From positions 51,544 through 115,543 of the forward strand of contig JAHBXY010000004.1 of the NCBI GenBank assembly GCA_019636275.1: 64,000 nt of DNA, written 5' to 3'. Source of the stretch: Planctomycetota bacterium. Its GTDB lineage: Bacteria; Planctomycetota; J058. The notes beneath the pieces are model-generated. The model saw nothing but the letters and a program-made list of their open reading frames with translations, was not told the origin of the DNA and did no database searches. The translations under genes and the position numbers were made by a program. This document shows, one piece after another, positions 47,999-56,996 of this stretch (its first letter is position 1; each line of letters starts with the position of its first letter).

Positions 47999-48742
47999 AT
48001 GACCCAGGAGACGTCCGAGGCGAGCCGCTCGTCCTTCGCGCCCGTCGTGGTGCTGCTCCTGCTGATCGGCCTGGGCCTGGGTCTGGCGCTGAGCCGCTGG
48101 GTGTGGCCGCGGGTCGATCACCGCGCGCTCACGGCCGAGCTGAGCGACCCCGAGCGCGGGTCGAGCGCCGCGCGCAAGCTCCTCGACGAGGGACCGCGGG
48201 CGGTCCCCGCCCTCCTGGAGGCGCTGGGGCAGCCTGCCACACCCGTGCGGGCCGATGTGGTGGAACTGCTCGGGCGGATCCGTGACCCCCGCGCCTTGCC
48301 CGCGATCGTCGCCCTCGATGACCCGGATGGCCCGAACGACCCGGAGGTCGCGCACGCCCGGGTGGTCGCCCTGGGGCGCCTCCGAGGTGAAGAGGCGCTC
48401 GAGGCGGTCCTCGCGGCCCTGCGAGGCCCCGATACGGCCCTCAAGTTCCCCGCCCTCCACGCGCTCATCGATTGGCGCGAGGTCGAGACGGCGCGCCTCC
48501 TGCCGGTGGTCGAACCCTACCTCGCGCACCCCGAGCCCGGCCTTCGCGAGTTCGCGGCGAAGTTCATGGGCGCGCGTCGCCACGAGCCGTCAGTGCCGGC
48601 GCTGATCCAGGCCCTTCGCGACGACGACGCGAGCGTGCGCCAGGCGGCCGCCTGGGCCCTGGCCCAGCTCGGAACGCCCGCCGCGACGGCGGCCGTCGAC
48701 AGCGCCCTCCGCTCGGGGGCCGCCTCGCCGGAGGGGCTGTAG
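47999..48742 (+). CDS. Membrane-anchored HEAT/PBS-lyase repeat protein
   Basis: A 247-residue protein with a single N-terminal TM anchor (APVVVLLLLIGLGLGLALSRWVW, about 14-36) and an exposed C-terminal helical-repeat domain. Repeats such as AVPALLEALG, ARALPAIVALDDPDG, ALEAVLAALRG and SVPALIQALRDDDASVRQAAAWALAQLG are HEAT/PBS-lyase units of about 30 residues. These usually act as protein-binding scaffolds. The ATG at 47999 has AGGAGG at 47981-47986 with a 12-base spacer. The glucokinase gene starts 2 bp after its stop, so the two are probably co-transcribed. Confidence 0.85.
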   Translation: MTQETSEASRSSFAPVVVLLLLIGLGLGLALSRWVWPRVDHRALTAELSDPERGSSAARKLLDEGPRAVPALLEALGQPATPVRADVVELLGRIRDPRALPAIVALDDPDGPNDPEVAHARVVALGRLRGEEALEAVLAALRGPDTALKFPALHALIDWREVETARLLPVVEPYLAHPEPGLREFAAKFMGARRHEPSVPALIQALRDDDASVRQAAAWALAQLGTPAATAAVDSALRSGAASPEGL

Positions 48743-48744
48743 CC

Positions 48745-49743
48745 GTGCTCGTCCTGGCCGGGGACGTCGGCGGGACCAACGCCCGCCTGGCGCTCGTCGA
48801 GGTCGCCGCCGGCCGGGCCGTCCTGCGCGCTCGCGCGCAGGTGGCGGTCGCCGAGCAGGCGGGGCTCGAGGGCCCGGTCTCGTCCTTCCTGGGGGTCCAC
48901 CTCGGCGGCGCCCCGGCGCCTCGTGCGTGCATCGGCGTCGCGGGGACGATCATCGGCCGGGCGGCGAGCGTCGCCGGCGTCAACATGCCCTGGACCGTCG
49001 ACGCCGAGGCGCTCGAGCGCGCCTGCGGGCTGCCCCGCGTGGACCTGATCAACGACTTCCACGCGGCGGCGCGCGGCATCGAGCTCCTGGGGCCCGCCGA
49101 TGTCTTGCCGATCGGCGGCGGTGAGGTCGGCCGGCCCGGTGAGCCCGGCCACCCGCAGGCGATCCTGGGCGCAGGCACCGGCCTGGGGCAGGCCTTCATC
49201 CTCCCCCTGCCCGACGGGCGGCGGGTGATCGTCCCGACCGAGGGAGGCCACCGCGACTTCGCTCCTCGCAACCCCCTCGAGGATCGGCTGCTCGCATGGC
49301 TCCGTGGCCACTACGGGCGGGTCTCGACCGAGCGGGTCCTCTCCGGCCCGGGCCTCGTGTCCATCTACCGGTTCCTGGTCGACGCCGAGCAGCTCCCCGC
49401 CTGCGAGCCGGTCGAGGCCGTCGCGCCGGCCGAGCAGGGCCCCGTGATCACCGCGATGGCCGGCTCGCACCCCGCCTGCATGATCGCGCTCGACGTGTTC
49501 GTCGACGTCTACGGCGCCGAGGCCGGCAACGTGGCGCTCACGGTCCTGGCCACCGGCGGCGTGTACCTTGCCGGCGGGATCGCGCCCACGGTGCTCGCCC
49601 AGCCGGCGTCGGCCACGCGCTTCCGTCGCACGTTCGAGGACAAGGGGCGCCTGCGCGGGCTCCTCGAGACGATCCCCGTGCGGGTGATCACGAACCCGGA
49701 CCTGGGCCTCCTTGGCGCCGCCCGCGAAGCCACCCTGGCGTGA
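48745..49743 (+). CDS. glk: Glucokinase
   Basis: Glucokinase phosphorylates glucose with ATP to glucose-6-phosphate. The 332-residue protein has the E. coli-type (non-ROK) motifs: LAGDVGGTNARLALV phosphate-binding loop (3-17), INDFHAAARGIELLG with the catalytic Asp, LGAGTGLGQAFI, PTEGGHRDFAPR (glucose contact), and GGVYLAGGIAP in the C-terminal domain. The GTG start at 48745 follows GGAGGGG. Its position right after the HEAT protein and opposite the M20 peptidase suggests it is expressed on its own or with the HEAT gene. Together with GlgE and TreS it points to active glucan/glucose metabolism. Confidence 0.95.
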   Translation: MLVLAGDVGGTNARLALVEVAAGRAVLRARAQVAVAEQAGLEGPVSSFLGVHLGGAPAPRACIGVAGTIIGRAASVAGVNMPWTVDAEALERACGLPRVDLINDFHAAARGIELLGPADVLPIGGGEVGRPGEPGHPQAILGAGTGLGQAFILPLPDGRRVIVPTEGGHRDFAPRNPLEDRLLAWLRGHYGRVSTERVLSGPGLVSIYRFLVDAEQLPACEPVEAVAPAEQGPVITAMAGSHPACMIALDVFVDVYGAEAGNVALTVLATGGVYLAGGIAPTVLAQPASATRFRRTFEDKGRLRGLLETIPVRVITNPDLGLLGAAREATLA

Positions 49744-49809
49744 CCGCGGGGAGCTCCAGGAGACGGCCTGGACGCCCGCCTCGGACGGACAGCGGCCGGG
49801 GTCGGCGGA

Positions 49810-51192
49810 TCACACCCCGGCCAGCTCGCCGAGCAGGTGGACGTTCGCCAGGACGACCTTGCGGAACAGCGGCACGTGCAGGCTCTCGTCGGGCCCGTGG
49901 GCGCTCGTCTGCGGGTCCATGACGCCGTTCAGGATCAGCGGCGTGTCCGGGAAGTTGCCGGCGAACAGGGTGATGAACGGGATGCTGCCGCCCACGCCGA
50001 TCCGCACCAGGTCGCGCCCGAACGCCCGGGCGTAGGCCCGCTCGGCCGCCTCGAAGGCGGGGCCCTGCGCGGCGTAGGCCCAGCCCGCCGTCCCGCGCAC
50101 CTTTCGCACCTCGGCATCGAGGCCGAAGGGCACGAGGTCGACGATCCGCGCCCGCAGGTGCTCGAACACGACGTCCGGCTCCTGCCCGGGCGCCAGCCGC
50201 ACGGACAGGTGGGCCTTCACCTGCGGCAGGATCACGTTCGCCACGTCCGCGAGCCCGGGCATGCTGGTGCCGACCACGGTGAGGTGCGGCTGGCGCCACA
50301 TCCACTCGACCCGCGGTCGGTCGCCGGGGGGGAGGCCCGGCACCTCGGGGAGCAGGCCGGCGTTGCGCCGCAGGTCCTCGTCAGACGGCGAGAGGTCGGC
50401 GACGCTCGCCCGCCAGGCCGGATCTTGCGCCACGTCGAGGCCGACGACCCGGCCCTGGTCGTCGACGAGCCCGGCGAGGACCTTGCAGAGGCCGATCGCC
50501 GGGTCGGGCACGGCGCCGCCCCACAGCCCGCTGTGCACCTTGCCGCGCAGGGCCCGCAGGGTCAGCTCGATGTCGAGGAGGCCGCGCAGCGAGACGGTGA
50601 GGCCGGGCGTGTCGGTCGACGGGTTCTCGCAGTCCGTGAGGACCATCACGTCGGCGGCGAACGCCTCGGGGTAGGCCTTCATGAACTCACCCAGATGCGG
50701 GCTGCCGATCTCCTCCTCGCCCTCGAGCAGGAAGCGCACGTTGACCGGCGGCCCGCCGAGCGACTGCCAGGCGCGGAACGCCACGAGCTGCGACAGCCAG
50801 CCGCCCAGGTCGTCGGCGGCGCCGCGCGCGTAGAGGCGGTCGCCGCGCGGCGTGAGCGCGTGCGGCGGCGAGGCCCACTCGGCCGGATCGGCGGGCTGCT
50901 GGTCGAAGTGGCCGTAGATGAGCACCGTGGGCGCGCCCGGGCGACCGAGCCAGCTCCCCTTCACGCACGGCAAGGCGTTGGGCAGCTCGAGGACGGCCAC
51001 GTCCTCGAGCCCCGCCGCGCGCAGGTCGTCGGCGGCGACGGCGGCCATGCGGCGCACGTCGGGCCCGCGCTGCGGGTCGCGCGACAGGGCCGGGATCGCC
51101 GCGTAGTCGGCGAGGCGCCGCAGCGCCTCGGGGATCAGCGCCTCCGCGCGCTCGGCGGCCTGCCCGGCCAGGTCGGTGGTCGTCTCGCCCAT
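49810..51192 (-). CDS. M20 family metallopeptidase (dipeptidase-like)
   Basis: A 460-residue zinc peptidase of the M20/ArgE/CPG2 clan. The metal ligands are in YGHFDQQPAD (His, Asp), RGAADDLGG (bridging Asp with the metal-binding dyad), LEGEEEIGS (catalytic and metal-binding Glu), TDCENPS (Asp ligand) and SAHGPDESL near the C-terminus (His ligand). The dimerisation domain (about 180-300) is inserted in the middle. The best fit is a cytosolic dipeptidase (CNDP-like). The ATG at 51192 follows a GGAGGAG site. A likely -10 (TATACT, 51230-51235) is 38 bp upstream. Confidence 0.93.
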   Translation of the reverse strand: MGETTTDLAGQAAERAEALIPEALRRLADYAAIPALSRDPQRGPDVRRMAAVAADDLRAAGLEDVAVLELPNALPCVKGSWLGRPGAPTVLIYGHFDQQPADPAEWASPPHALTPRGDRLYARGAADDLGGWLSQLVAFRAWQSLGGPPVNVRFLLEGEEEIGSPHLGEFMKAYPEAFAADVMVLTDCENPSTDTPGLTVSLRGLLDIELTLRALRGKVHSGLWGGAVPDPAIGLCKVLAGLVDDQGRVVGLDVAQDPAWRASVADLSPSDEDLRRNAGLLPEVPGLPPGDRPRVEWMWRQPHLTVVGTSMPGLADVANVILPQVKAHLSVRLAPGQEPDVVFEHLRARIVDLVPFGLDAEVRKVRGTAGWAYAAQGPAFEAAERAYARAFGRDLVRIGVGGSIPFITLFAGNFPDTPLILNGVMDPQTSAHGPDESLHVPLFRKVVLANVHLLGELAGV

Positions 51193-51502
51193 CCTCGCCA
51201 CTCCTCCGCTCCAGGCGGTCGAGCGACGGAGTATACGCGCCGTCCCGGGGCCGGGGGACGAGGGCGTCGAGTTGTCAAAGACCGGGCCTGCAGGTCGTGC
51301 GAACAAAAGCCTAACGTGCGCCACCGACAACTCCGGGATGGTCCGTATCTGGACGCCGCAACGTGTTTTCGGGTCCACACTTGGACTGCGACGCACCCTT
51401 CCCTGATCCCGGCGATCGACCCGCGCCGCGCGACCGACGCGGACGTCGCCGGGAGGTTTGCGTCCGGCGCCCCGCTTGCGATCACCTCGGCCGAGGTGAC
51501 CC
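51193..51502. promoter_or_regulatory. Divergent promoter region
   Basis: A 310-bp divergent gap between the M20 peptidase (minus) and the secreted SH3 protein (plus). It has noticeably lower GC than its flanks around 51270-51390 (GTTGTCAAAGACC, GAACAAAAGCC, ACGTGTTTTCG). TATACT on the minus strand (51230-51235) is a plausible -10 for the peptidase gene. No matching -35 at ideal spacing is visible. No gene is present. Confidence 0.4.
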
Positions 51503-52510
51503 ATGCGCCCGACGACGATGCCGCTCGCGCTCCTCGCGCTCCTGTGCCTGACCTCCCCGGCGCTCGCGGACCCGCCCTTTCGCGGGCCCGAGGTGCACGC
51601 CGGCGGCTGGGCCGTGACGCGCGCCTGGTCCGACCCCGCCGCCGGGCCGGGTGACCGCTCGCAGGGCTCGCTCGCCTACGCCTTCCGCACCTGGGCGCTC
51701 GAGCGGGCGCGCGAGCACGAGGCCGCCCGCACGCGCCTCGACTGCGCGGACCTCGCGATCGACCTCGTGATCGAGTACGCCGCCCTCCACGGCCTTCCCG
51801 TCGAGTGGCGCGTGTGGTACCCGCCGGAGCGCCGCTTCGTGACGGTCAAGAACACCGACCGGCAGTTCGACTCGCCGGAGGCCTTCTCGGACTGGTCGAA
51901 GTACTACCTGGGCGCCCTGAACCTCGCCGACAACACGGTGGCGATCTCCTACGACGAGTGGGCCGGCGGCGACGTCGTGCTCATGAACTGGAACCAGACC
52001 GACGTCGAGCCGAACTTCCCCGGCCGCGTCGTCTGGCACACCTACCTGATCGGCGTTCCCGACGAGCTGATCTTCTACGGCAACATGAACGACGGCGCGC
52101 CGCTGCCGGTCGTCAGCACGGGCGACGCCCACACGCGCGAGCGCGTGCGCAGCCACCCCGACCGGCACGGGCTCTCGCCGCGCCGCTTCGCCTTCATGGC
52201 GCGCGCGGTGCGCGGGCCCGAGGTCGGGGTCGAGGAGGTCGTCGTGCAGGCCTCGCTCCTCAACCTGCGCGAGGCGCCGAGCACGAGCGCGCCGATCGTC
52301 ACCCGCGCCCGCTCGGGCGAGCGGCACGAGGTCGTCCTCCGCCAGGGCCTCTGGGTCCAGCTGCGCTTGGCCGACGGCGCCCTCGTCTGGGGCCACTCCG
52401 CCTACCTGCGGCCGGAGACGCGCTGGACGCCGGCCCCGCCCGTCACGGCCGTGACCCCGCCGCCCGCGCCCGCGACGCCCGGGCTGGTCTCGGCGCTGCC
52501 CGGGTCGTGA
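51503..52510 (+). CDS. Secreted protein with papain-like core and SH3b domain
   Basis: A 335-residue exported protein. Signal peptide MPLALLALLCLTSPALAD. The central domain has a Cys in TRLDCADLAIDLVIEYA and a His in RVVWHTYLIGVPDE, a Cys-His arrangement that could form a papain-like/NlpC-type hydrolase, though the third residue is not identified. The C-terminal ~75 residues (ASLLNLREAPSTSAPIVTRARSGERHEVVLRQGLWVQLR) form a bacterial SH3 domain, often cell-wall binding, and a Pro-rich tail ends the protein. The ATG at 51503 may be followed by a second in-frame ATG. The hydrolase assignment is tentative. Confidence 0.8.
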   Translation: MRPTTMPLALLALLCLTSPALADPPFRGPEVHAGGWAVTRAWSDPAAGPGDRSQGSLAYAFRTWALERAREHEAARTRLDCADLAIDLVIEYAALHGLPVEWRVWYPPERRFVTVKNTDRQFDSPEAFSDWSKYYLGALNLADNTVAISYDEWAGGDVVLMNWNQTDVEPNFPGRVVWHTYLIGVPDELIFYGNMNDGAPLPVVSTGDAHTRERVRSHPDRHGLSPRRFAFMARAVRGPEVGVEEVVVQASLLNLREAPSTSAPIVTRARSGERHEVVLRQGLWVQLRLADGALVWGHSAYLRPETRWTPAPPVTAVTPPPAPATPGLVSALPGS

Positions 52511-52513
52511 GGT

Positions 52514-54604
52514 CTACGACACGCGCGCGCCGTCCGGCACGCCCCGCTCCGGCTGCAGCAGCACGGCGACGTCACCCACGTCGTTGGCCGCCAGGACCAT
52601 GCCCTGCGAGACGACGCCGCGGATCTTCTTCGGCTCGAGGTTGGCGAGGTAGACCACCTGCCGGCCGACCAGCGCCTCGGGCGGGTACCAGGCGCGGATC
52701 CCGGAGAGGACCGTGCGCCGCTCGCCCCCGGCGAGCTCGAGCTCGAGCCGCAGCAGCTTGTCGGCCTTCGGCACCGCCTCGGCGCTCACGACCTTCGCCA
52801 CGCGCAGGTCGAGGGCGGCGAACGCGTCGAAGGAGATCGGCGGCTTGCCGGCCGCCGCGGGCGCCTCGGCCTTCGCCGGCGCGGCCGGCGGCGCCGCCGC
52901 CTTCTCCGGCGGCGGCGTCGCCCCGGCGCGCAGGCGCGCGACCTCGGCCTCGACGGTCTTGTCCTCGACCCGCTGGAACAGGTGCTGGTCGAGGGCGCCG
53001 ATCGCCCGGCCGGCGGGGTCGGCGGGCTCGGCCGCGTCCTGCCAGCGCCGGCGCGTCGGGTCGCCCTCGAGGCCGAGCTGGGCCCACAGGCGCGTGGCGG
53101 TCCCCGGGACGAACGGGAACAGCAACACCGCCAGCCCCTCGAGCAGGCGCACGGCGACGTTGATCGTCGTCGCCGCGGCCGCCGGGTCGGTGTTGATGAG
53201 CTTGAACGGCTGGCGCTCCTCGATGAGCTTGTTGGCCGCGTAGCCCACCTCGAGGACCCTCTCGGCCGCGCCGCGCGTCGAGTAGCGGTCGAGCTCGGCG
53301 GCCGCCGCGGCGACGCCGGCGCGCAGGGCCTCGAGCGCCCGACGCTCCGGCTCGCCCGGGTCCGCCTGCGCCGCCGGGACGGCGCCCTGGTGGCGCGCCT
53401 GGACGAACTTCAGCACCCGGCTGGCGAAGTTGCCGAACGTCCCCAGGAGCTCCGCGTTGACGCGCGTCTGGAAGTCCTTGTAGGTGAAGTCCGAGTCGCG
53501 CGTCTCGGGCGCCGAGCGGGTCAGCGTCCAGCGCAGCGTGTCGGCCGGGAAGCGGTCGACGAAGTCGTCGATCGCGATGAACCAGCCGCCCGACGTGCTG
53601 AACTTCTGTCCCTCGAGGTTGAGGAACTCGTTGGCCGGCACGTCCGGCAGCACGTAGCCCTCGCGCTGCCCCAGCAGCATGCTGGGGAAGATCACGGCGT
53701 GGAAGGCGATGTTGTCCTTGCCGATGAAGTGGACGAGCTGCGTGCCCGGGTCCTTCCACCAGCGCTCCCACTCGTCGTCCGGCTTGCCCTGCTGCGCGGC
53801 CCACTCGCGCGTCGACGAGATGTAGCCGATCGGGGCGTCGAACCACACGTAGAAGACGCGGTCCTTCGCCTCCTCGAGCGGGACGGGGACGCCCCACTGC
53901 AGGTCGCGCGTGATCGGTCGCGGCTTGAGGTCGGCGAGGTACTTCTTCACCTCGCCCACGACGTTGGGCTTCCACGCGGGGAAGCGCGCCTCGAGCCAGG
54001 CCTCGAGCTCCGGCCGCAAGGCCGGGAGGTCGAGGTACCAGTGCTTCGACGGCCGCTTGCTCGCGTTCGTCCCGCACGTCTTGCAGCGCGGGGCCTTCAG
54101 CTCCGTGGCGTCGAAGGCGGCCGCGCAGCGCGGGCACTCGTCGCCGCGGGCCGCGTCGAAGTCGCACTTGGGGCACGTGCCGACGACGAAGCGGTCGGGG
54201 AGCTCGCGCTTGCACACCTCGCAGTAGACCTGGTCGTCGACCCGGGTGGTGATCGCGCCGCGTTCGACGAGGCGCCGGAAGAAGTGCTGCGTGAGCTCGT
54301 AGTGCACCGGGCGCGACGTGCGCGAGAAGTGGTCGAACGCGATGTCCACGCGCTCGAAGCTCTGCTTGATCGCCTGGTGCCAGCGGTCGGTGTAGTCGCG
54401 CGGGTGAGCGCCCTCCTTCTCGGCGTTGACGAGGATCGGGGCCCCGTGCTCGTCGGTCCCGCACACGAACAGGACCTCGGCCCCGGTGAGGCGCTTGTAG
54501 CGGACGAAGATATCGGCGTTGAGGTAGGCGCCCGCCAGGTGCCCGAAGTGGATCGGGCCGTTGGCGTAGGGCAGCGCGCTCGTGACGAGGTAGCGGGCCG
54601 GCAT
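52514..54604 (-). CDS. metG: Methionyl-tRNA synthetase
   Basis: MetRS charges initiator and elongator tRNA-Met. It has 696 residues. Class I motifs are PIHFGHLAG (17-25, the HIGH motif) and KFSTSGG (334-340) in place of KMSKS. The zinc-knuckle region has four CxxC pairs (128/131, 144/147, 157/160, 174/177), so two zinc sites are likely. The anticodon domain follows. A C-terminal tRNA-binding (Trbp111/EMAP-like) domain spans about 594-696 (FDAFAALDLRVAKVVSAE ... VSQGMVLAAND), after an Ala/Pro linker. It ends 4 bp from the secreted SH3 gene, tail to tail. Confidence 0.96.
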   Translation of the reverse strand: MPARYLVTSALPYANGPIHFGHLAGAYLNADIFVRYKRLTGAEVLFVCGTDEHGAPILVNAEKEGAHPRDYTDRWHQAIKQSFERVDIAFDHFSRTSRPVHYELTQHFFRRLVERGAITTRVDDQVYCEVCKRELPDRFVVGTCPKCDFDAARGDECPRCAAAFDATELKAPRCKTCGTNASKRPSKHWYLDLPALRPELEAWLEARFPAWKPNVVGEVKKYLADLKPRPITRDLQWGVPVPLEEAKDRVFYVWFDAPIGYISSTREWAAQQGKPDDEWERWWKDPGTQLVHFIGKDNIAFHAVIFPSMLLGQREGYVLPDVPANEFLNLEGQKFSTSGGWFIAIDDFVDRFPADTLRWTLTRSAPETRDSDFTYKDFQTRVNAELLGTFGNFASRVLKFVQARHQGAVPAAQADPGEPERRALEALRAGVAAAAAELDRYSTRGAAERVLEVGYAANKLIEERQPFKLINTDPAAAATTINVAVRLLEGLAVLLFPFVPGTATRLWAQLGLEGDPTRRRWQDAAEPADPAGRAIGALDQHLFQRVEDKTVEAEVARLRAGATPPPEKAAAPPAAPAKAEAPAAAGKPPISFDAFAALDLRVAKVVSAEAVPKADKLLRLELELAGGERRTVLSGIRAWYPPEALVGRQVVYLANLEPKKIRGVVSQGMVLAANDVGDVAVLLQPERGVPDGARVS

Positions 54605-54777
54605 GGGGGACTCCCTGAGGCGCGACGAGGGCGGAGCTCGACTTTGAAGGGGGCACCGTGCCCGTGCGACCCACCTCGTTGGCGGTCATGTCGGGCGGCG
54701 CGAGGGGGTATTCTAACCGCCTCGCGCGGCTGGCCGTCGGGCCGGCAGCGCGCCGGGGACGCGGCGTCAGGGGCGCC

Positions 54778-56178
54778 GTGGTGGGGGGGCGGTTGCGCGG
54801 GAGGCGGGCGGTCGCGCGCTCGGGCCAGGGAGGCGTCGCCCTCGGGTGCGCCCTCGTGGGCGCCCTCGTGGGCGTCCTCGGCGACGCCGCGCGCGCGCCG
54901 GCGCAGGACGAGATCGACCGCCAGGACCTCCCCGAGCGCCCCGACACCTTCTCGCGCCCGCGCCCGGCCGACGTGGCGCCGGTGCGCAGCGAGTCCTCGG
55001 GGCAGCCCGTGCCCGACCAGGGGGCGCGGCGCGACCCGCGGTTCATCCCCGAGGCCCCAGGGTTCGATCTCCGCGAGCTGCCGGGCGACGCGCTCCCGCC
55101 TGCGCCCGCCGCGCCGTCCTCGTTCTGGGATGACATCAAGCTCAAGCACCGCGGGCGCGTGCGCCTGGGCGCGGGCCACGACACGAACGTCTTCCGCTCC
55201 GCGCGCCGGCGCACGGGCGACGGCTTCGGCACGTCCGACGCCAAGGTCGAGCTGCTGGCCACCTTCCCGCAGGGCGCGCAGGTGTTCGCCGAGCTGGGCG
55301 GCCAGACGCTCATGTACCTCGAGCGCGAGCAGGCCAACGAGCACTTCGCCTCGGCCTTCGTCGAGGTGTTCCAGCCCACGACCTGGTTCGACTTCGGCCT
55401 GCAGAACGCGTTCGAGTTCTCCCGCCAGAACCTGCTCGACGACAACGGCGACCTGTTCCCGCGCGGGCGCTTCGGCTCGCTCGACGAGGAGGTGCGCGCC
55501 TACGTGATCGCCCGGCCGCACGCCGACATCGCCCTCGAGGCGGGCGCGGCCTACCGCTGGAAGGACTACGACGAGAACCGCGGCGTCGACTCGCTCGACT
55601 ACGAGGAGGTGCGCCTCGATGCCTCCGTGTCGTGGCGCGTGAGCCGCGACCCGCGCACGCGGCTCAAGCTGAAGTACCGCTTCCGGCGCCGCGACTACCG
55701 CGAGTTCCGCGCCCGCGCGCGCGACGGGACGATCGGCGAGGACGAGCCGCACCTCGACCTCCACCGCCACCAGCTCAACCTGACCTACTTCCAGGACCTG
55801 CGCCTCGGCGGCCACCAGCTCCGGATCGTGGGCGGCCTGGGCCTGGCCTACAACCGCGACCTCCACCGCAACGACCGCAGCTACCGCGAGGGGTCGACGT
55901 CGCTGCAGCTCGAGTGGTGGCCGCTCCCCGAGTGGACGCGCCTCGAGACGCGCGTCCGGGCCCTCGGCCGCGACTTCCTCGTCCGCCAGCCGCCCAACCG
56001 CGGCGGCCGGCTGCACCACCGCCTCGTGGACGTGTCGCTCGGGGCCTGGCAGCGCCTGCACCAGGACTGGCCCGTCGCGCTCTACGGGAGCGTCTCGTTC
56101 ACCGGCTGGCGCTCGGGCGACCCGCTCGAGGCCTACCAGCGCTTCCTCTTCGAGGCCGGGGTCGAGGTCTCGTGGTAG
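54778..56178 (+). CDS. Outer-membrane beta-barrel protein
   Basis: A protein of about 466 residues with a signal peptide (basic RLRGRR, then VALGCALVGALVGVLGDAARAPAQ). An Asp/Glu/Pro-rich linker follows, then a C-terminal barrel of ~330 residues made of alternating strands with aromatic ends (WDDIKLKHRGRVRLGAGHDTNVF, FVEVFQPTTWFDFGLQNAFEF, AAYRWKDYDENRG, VSWRVSRDPRTRLKLKYRF, WPVALYGSVSFTGW). The protein ends ...EVSW, a typical barrel C-terminus. The start is uncertain: GTG at 54778 (AGGGG upstream) is chosen over 54658 or an ATG at 54688, since those lengthen the leader unusually. It is divergent from metG. Substrate unknown. Confidence 0.75.
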   Translation: MVGGRLRGRRAVARSGQGGVALGCALVGALVGVLGDAARAPAQDEIDRQDLPERPDTFSRPRPADVAPVRSESSGQPVPDQGARRDPRFIPEAPGFDLRELPGDALPPAPAAPSSFWDDIKLKHRGRVRLGAGHDTNVFRSARRRTGDGFGTSDAKVELLATFPQGAQVFAELGGQTLMYLEREQANEHFASAFVEVFQPTTWFDFGLQNAFEFSRQNLLDDNGDLFPRGRFGSLDEEVRAYVIARPHADIALEAGAAYRWKDYDENRGVDSLDYEEVRLDASVSWRVSRDPRTRLKLKYRFRRRDYREFRARARDGTIGEDEPHLDLHRHQLNLTYFQDLRLGGHQLRIVGGLGLAYNRDLHRNDRSYREGSTSLQLEWWPLPEWTRLETRVRALGRDFLVRQPPNRGGRLHHRLVDVSLGAWQRLHQDWPVALYGSVSFTGWRSGDPLEAYQRFLFEAGVEVSW

Positions 56179-56181
56179 CGG

Positions 56182-56730
56182 CTACACCTGGAGGTCTTCG
56201 GAGTCGAACTCCTCGCGCGAGCTCGTCGGGTCGTCGTCCGCGGGTGGCGGCGCGGGCGCGGGCGAGGGCTTCCGCTGCTTGGTCGTGCGGGTGATCCCGG
56301 CCTTGCTCATGCGGGTCCACAGCGTCTCGGCCGAGTAGAACTGCAGCTCCGACAGGCTGCCGCCGAGCCTCACCACCTGCCGGTCGCGCAGGAGCAGCGG
56401 GCGCAGCGGGGTGAGGCGCTCGTTGTCGACCGTCGTGCCGAAGTTCGTCCGCTCCTCCTCGGTCACGGTCCAGCCGCGGAAGCCCGGGTGGTAGGCCACG
56501 ACGACGTGGATCGGGTCGAGCGTCTGGTCGAGCTCGAACGAGAAGTCGCAGTCCTCCTCGGCGCCCGCCGTGATCCTGAAGCCCTCCTGCGCCGGCAGGA
56601 ACAGGATCAGGGGCGGGGTGGCCCGGAAGCGCCCGAGGAGGAAGGCCCCCGGGAAGCGCTCCAGGAACACGTTCTTGTCGGTCTTGGCGTGCTCGCGGAA
56701 GAAGTCCGTGAGCTGAGTGGGCTCCCCCAT
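56182..56730 (-). CDS. FHA-domain-like protein
   Basis: A 182-residue cytoplasmic protein. After a helical leader (LTDFFREHAKTDKNVFLERFPGAFLLGRF), residues 50-125 look like an FHA-type beta sandwich: PPLILFLPAQEGFRITAGAEEDCDFSFELDQTLDPIHVVVAYHPGF, WTVTEEERTNFGTTVDNERLTPL with N(E)RL resembling the FHA N-residue loop, and VVRLGGSLSELQFYSAE. The FHA GR/SxxxH residues are only partly kept, so phosphothreonine binding is uncertain. A Pro-rich, acidic C-tail ends it. The ATG at 56728-56730 is followed upstream by the tRNA gene. Confidence 0.75.
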   Translation of the reverse strand: MGEPTQLTDFFREHAKTDKNVFLERFPGAFLLGRFRATPPLILFLPAQEGFRITAGAEEDCDFSFELDQTLDPIHVVVAYHPGFRGWTVTEEERTNFGTTVDNERLTPLRPLLLRDRQVVRLGGSLSELQFYSAETLWTRMSKAGITRTTKQRKPSPAPAPPPADDDPTSSREEFDSEDLQV

Positions 56731-56751
56731 GTGCTTCCCCGCCCGTCTTGT

Positions 56752-56823
56752 TGACCCCAACGGGACTCGAACCCGCGTCGCGGCCTTGAAAGGGCCGTGT
56801 CCTAACCGCTAGACGATGGGGCC
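56752..56823 (-). tRNA. tRNA-Glu (anticodon TTC)
   Basis: On the minus strand the sequence begins GGCCCCATCGTCTAGCGG and folds into a cloverleaf: acceptor GGCCCCA/TGGGGTC (one G-U), D arm with GTCTAGCGGTTAGGAC, anticodon loop CTTTCAA (anticodon TTC), and the T arm GCGGG TTCGAGT CCCGT. The 3' CCA is not encoded. It belongs to the glutamate isoacceptor family by anticodon and its resemblance to bacterial tRNA-Glu. Confidence 0.95.
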
Positions 56824-56996
56824 TCCGACCCGGCGCGGCGAGGGGCGCGGTCGGCCCGCTCGACCCGACGGGGTCGACCACACCATACCTCACGGCGGTC
56901 CCGCGCGCCGGTCGGCGCCTTGTCGCGGGTCCTTCGGGGCCCAGAGGTCGCAGGGACCGGGCATACTGGGCCCACCGGGGAGGGGGGCCCGCCGGC

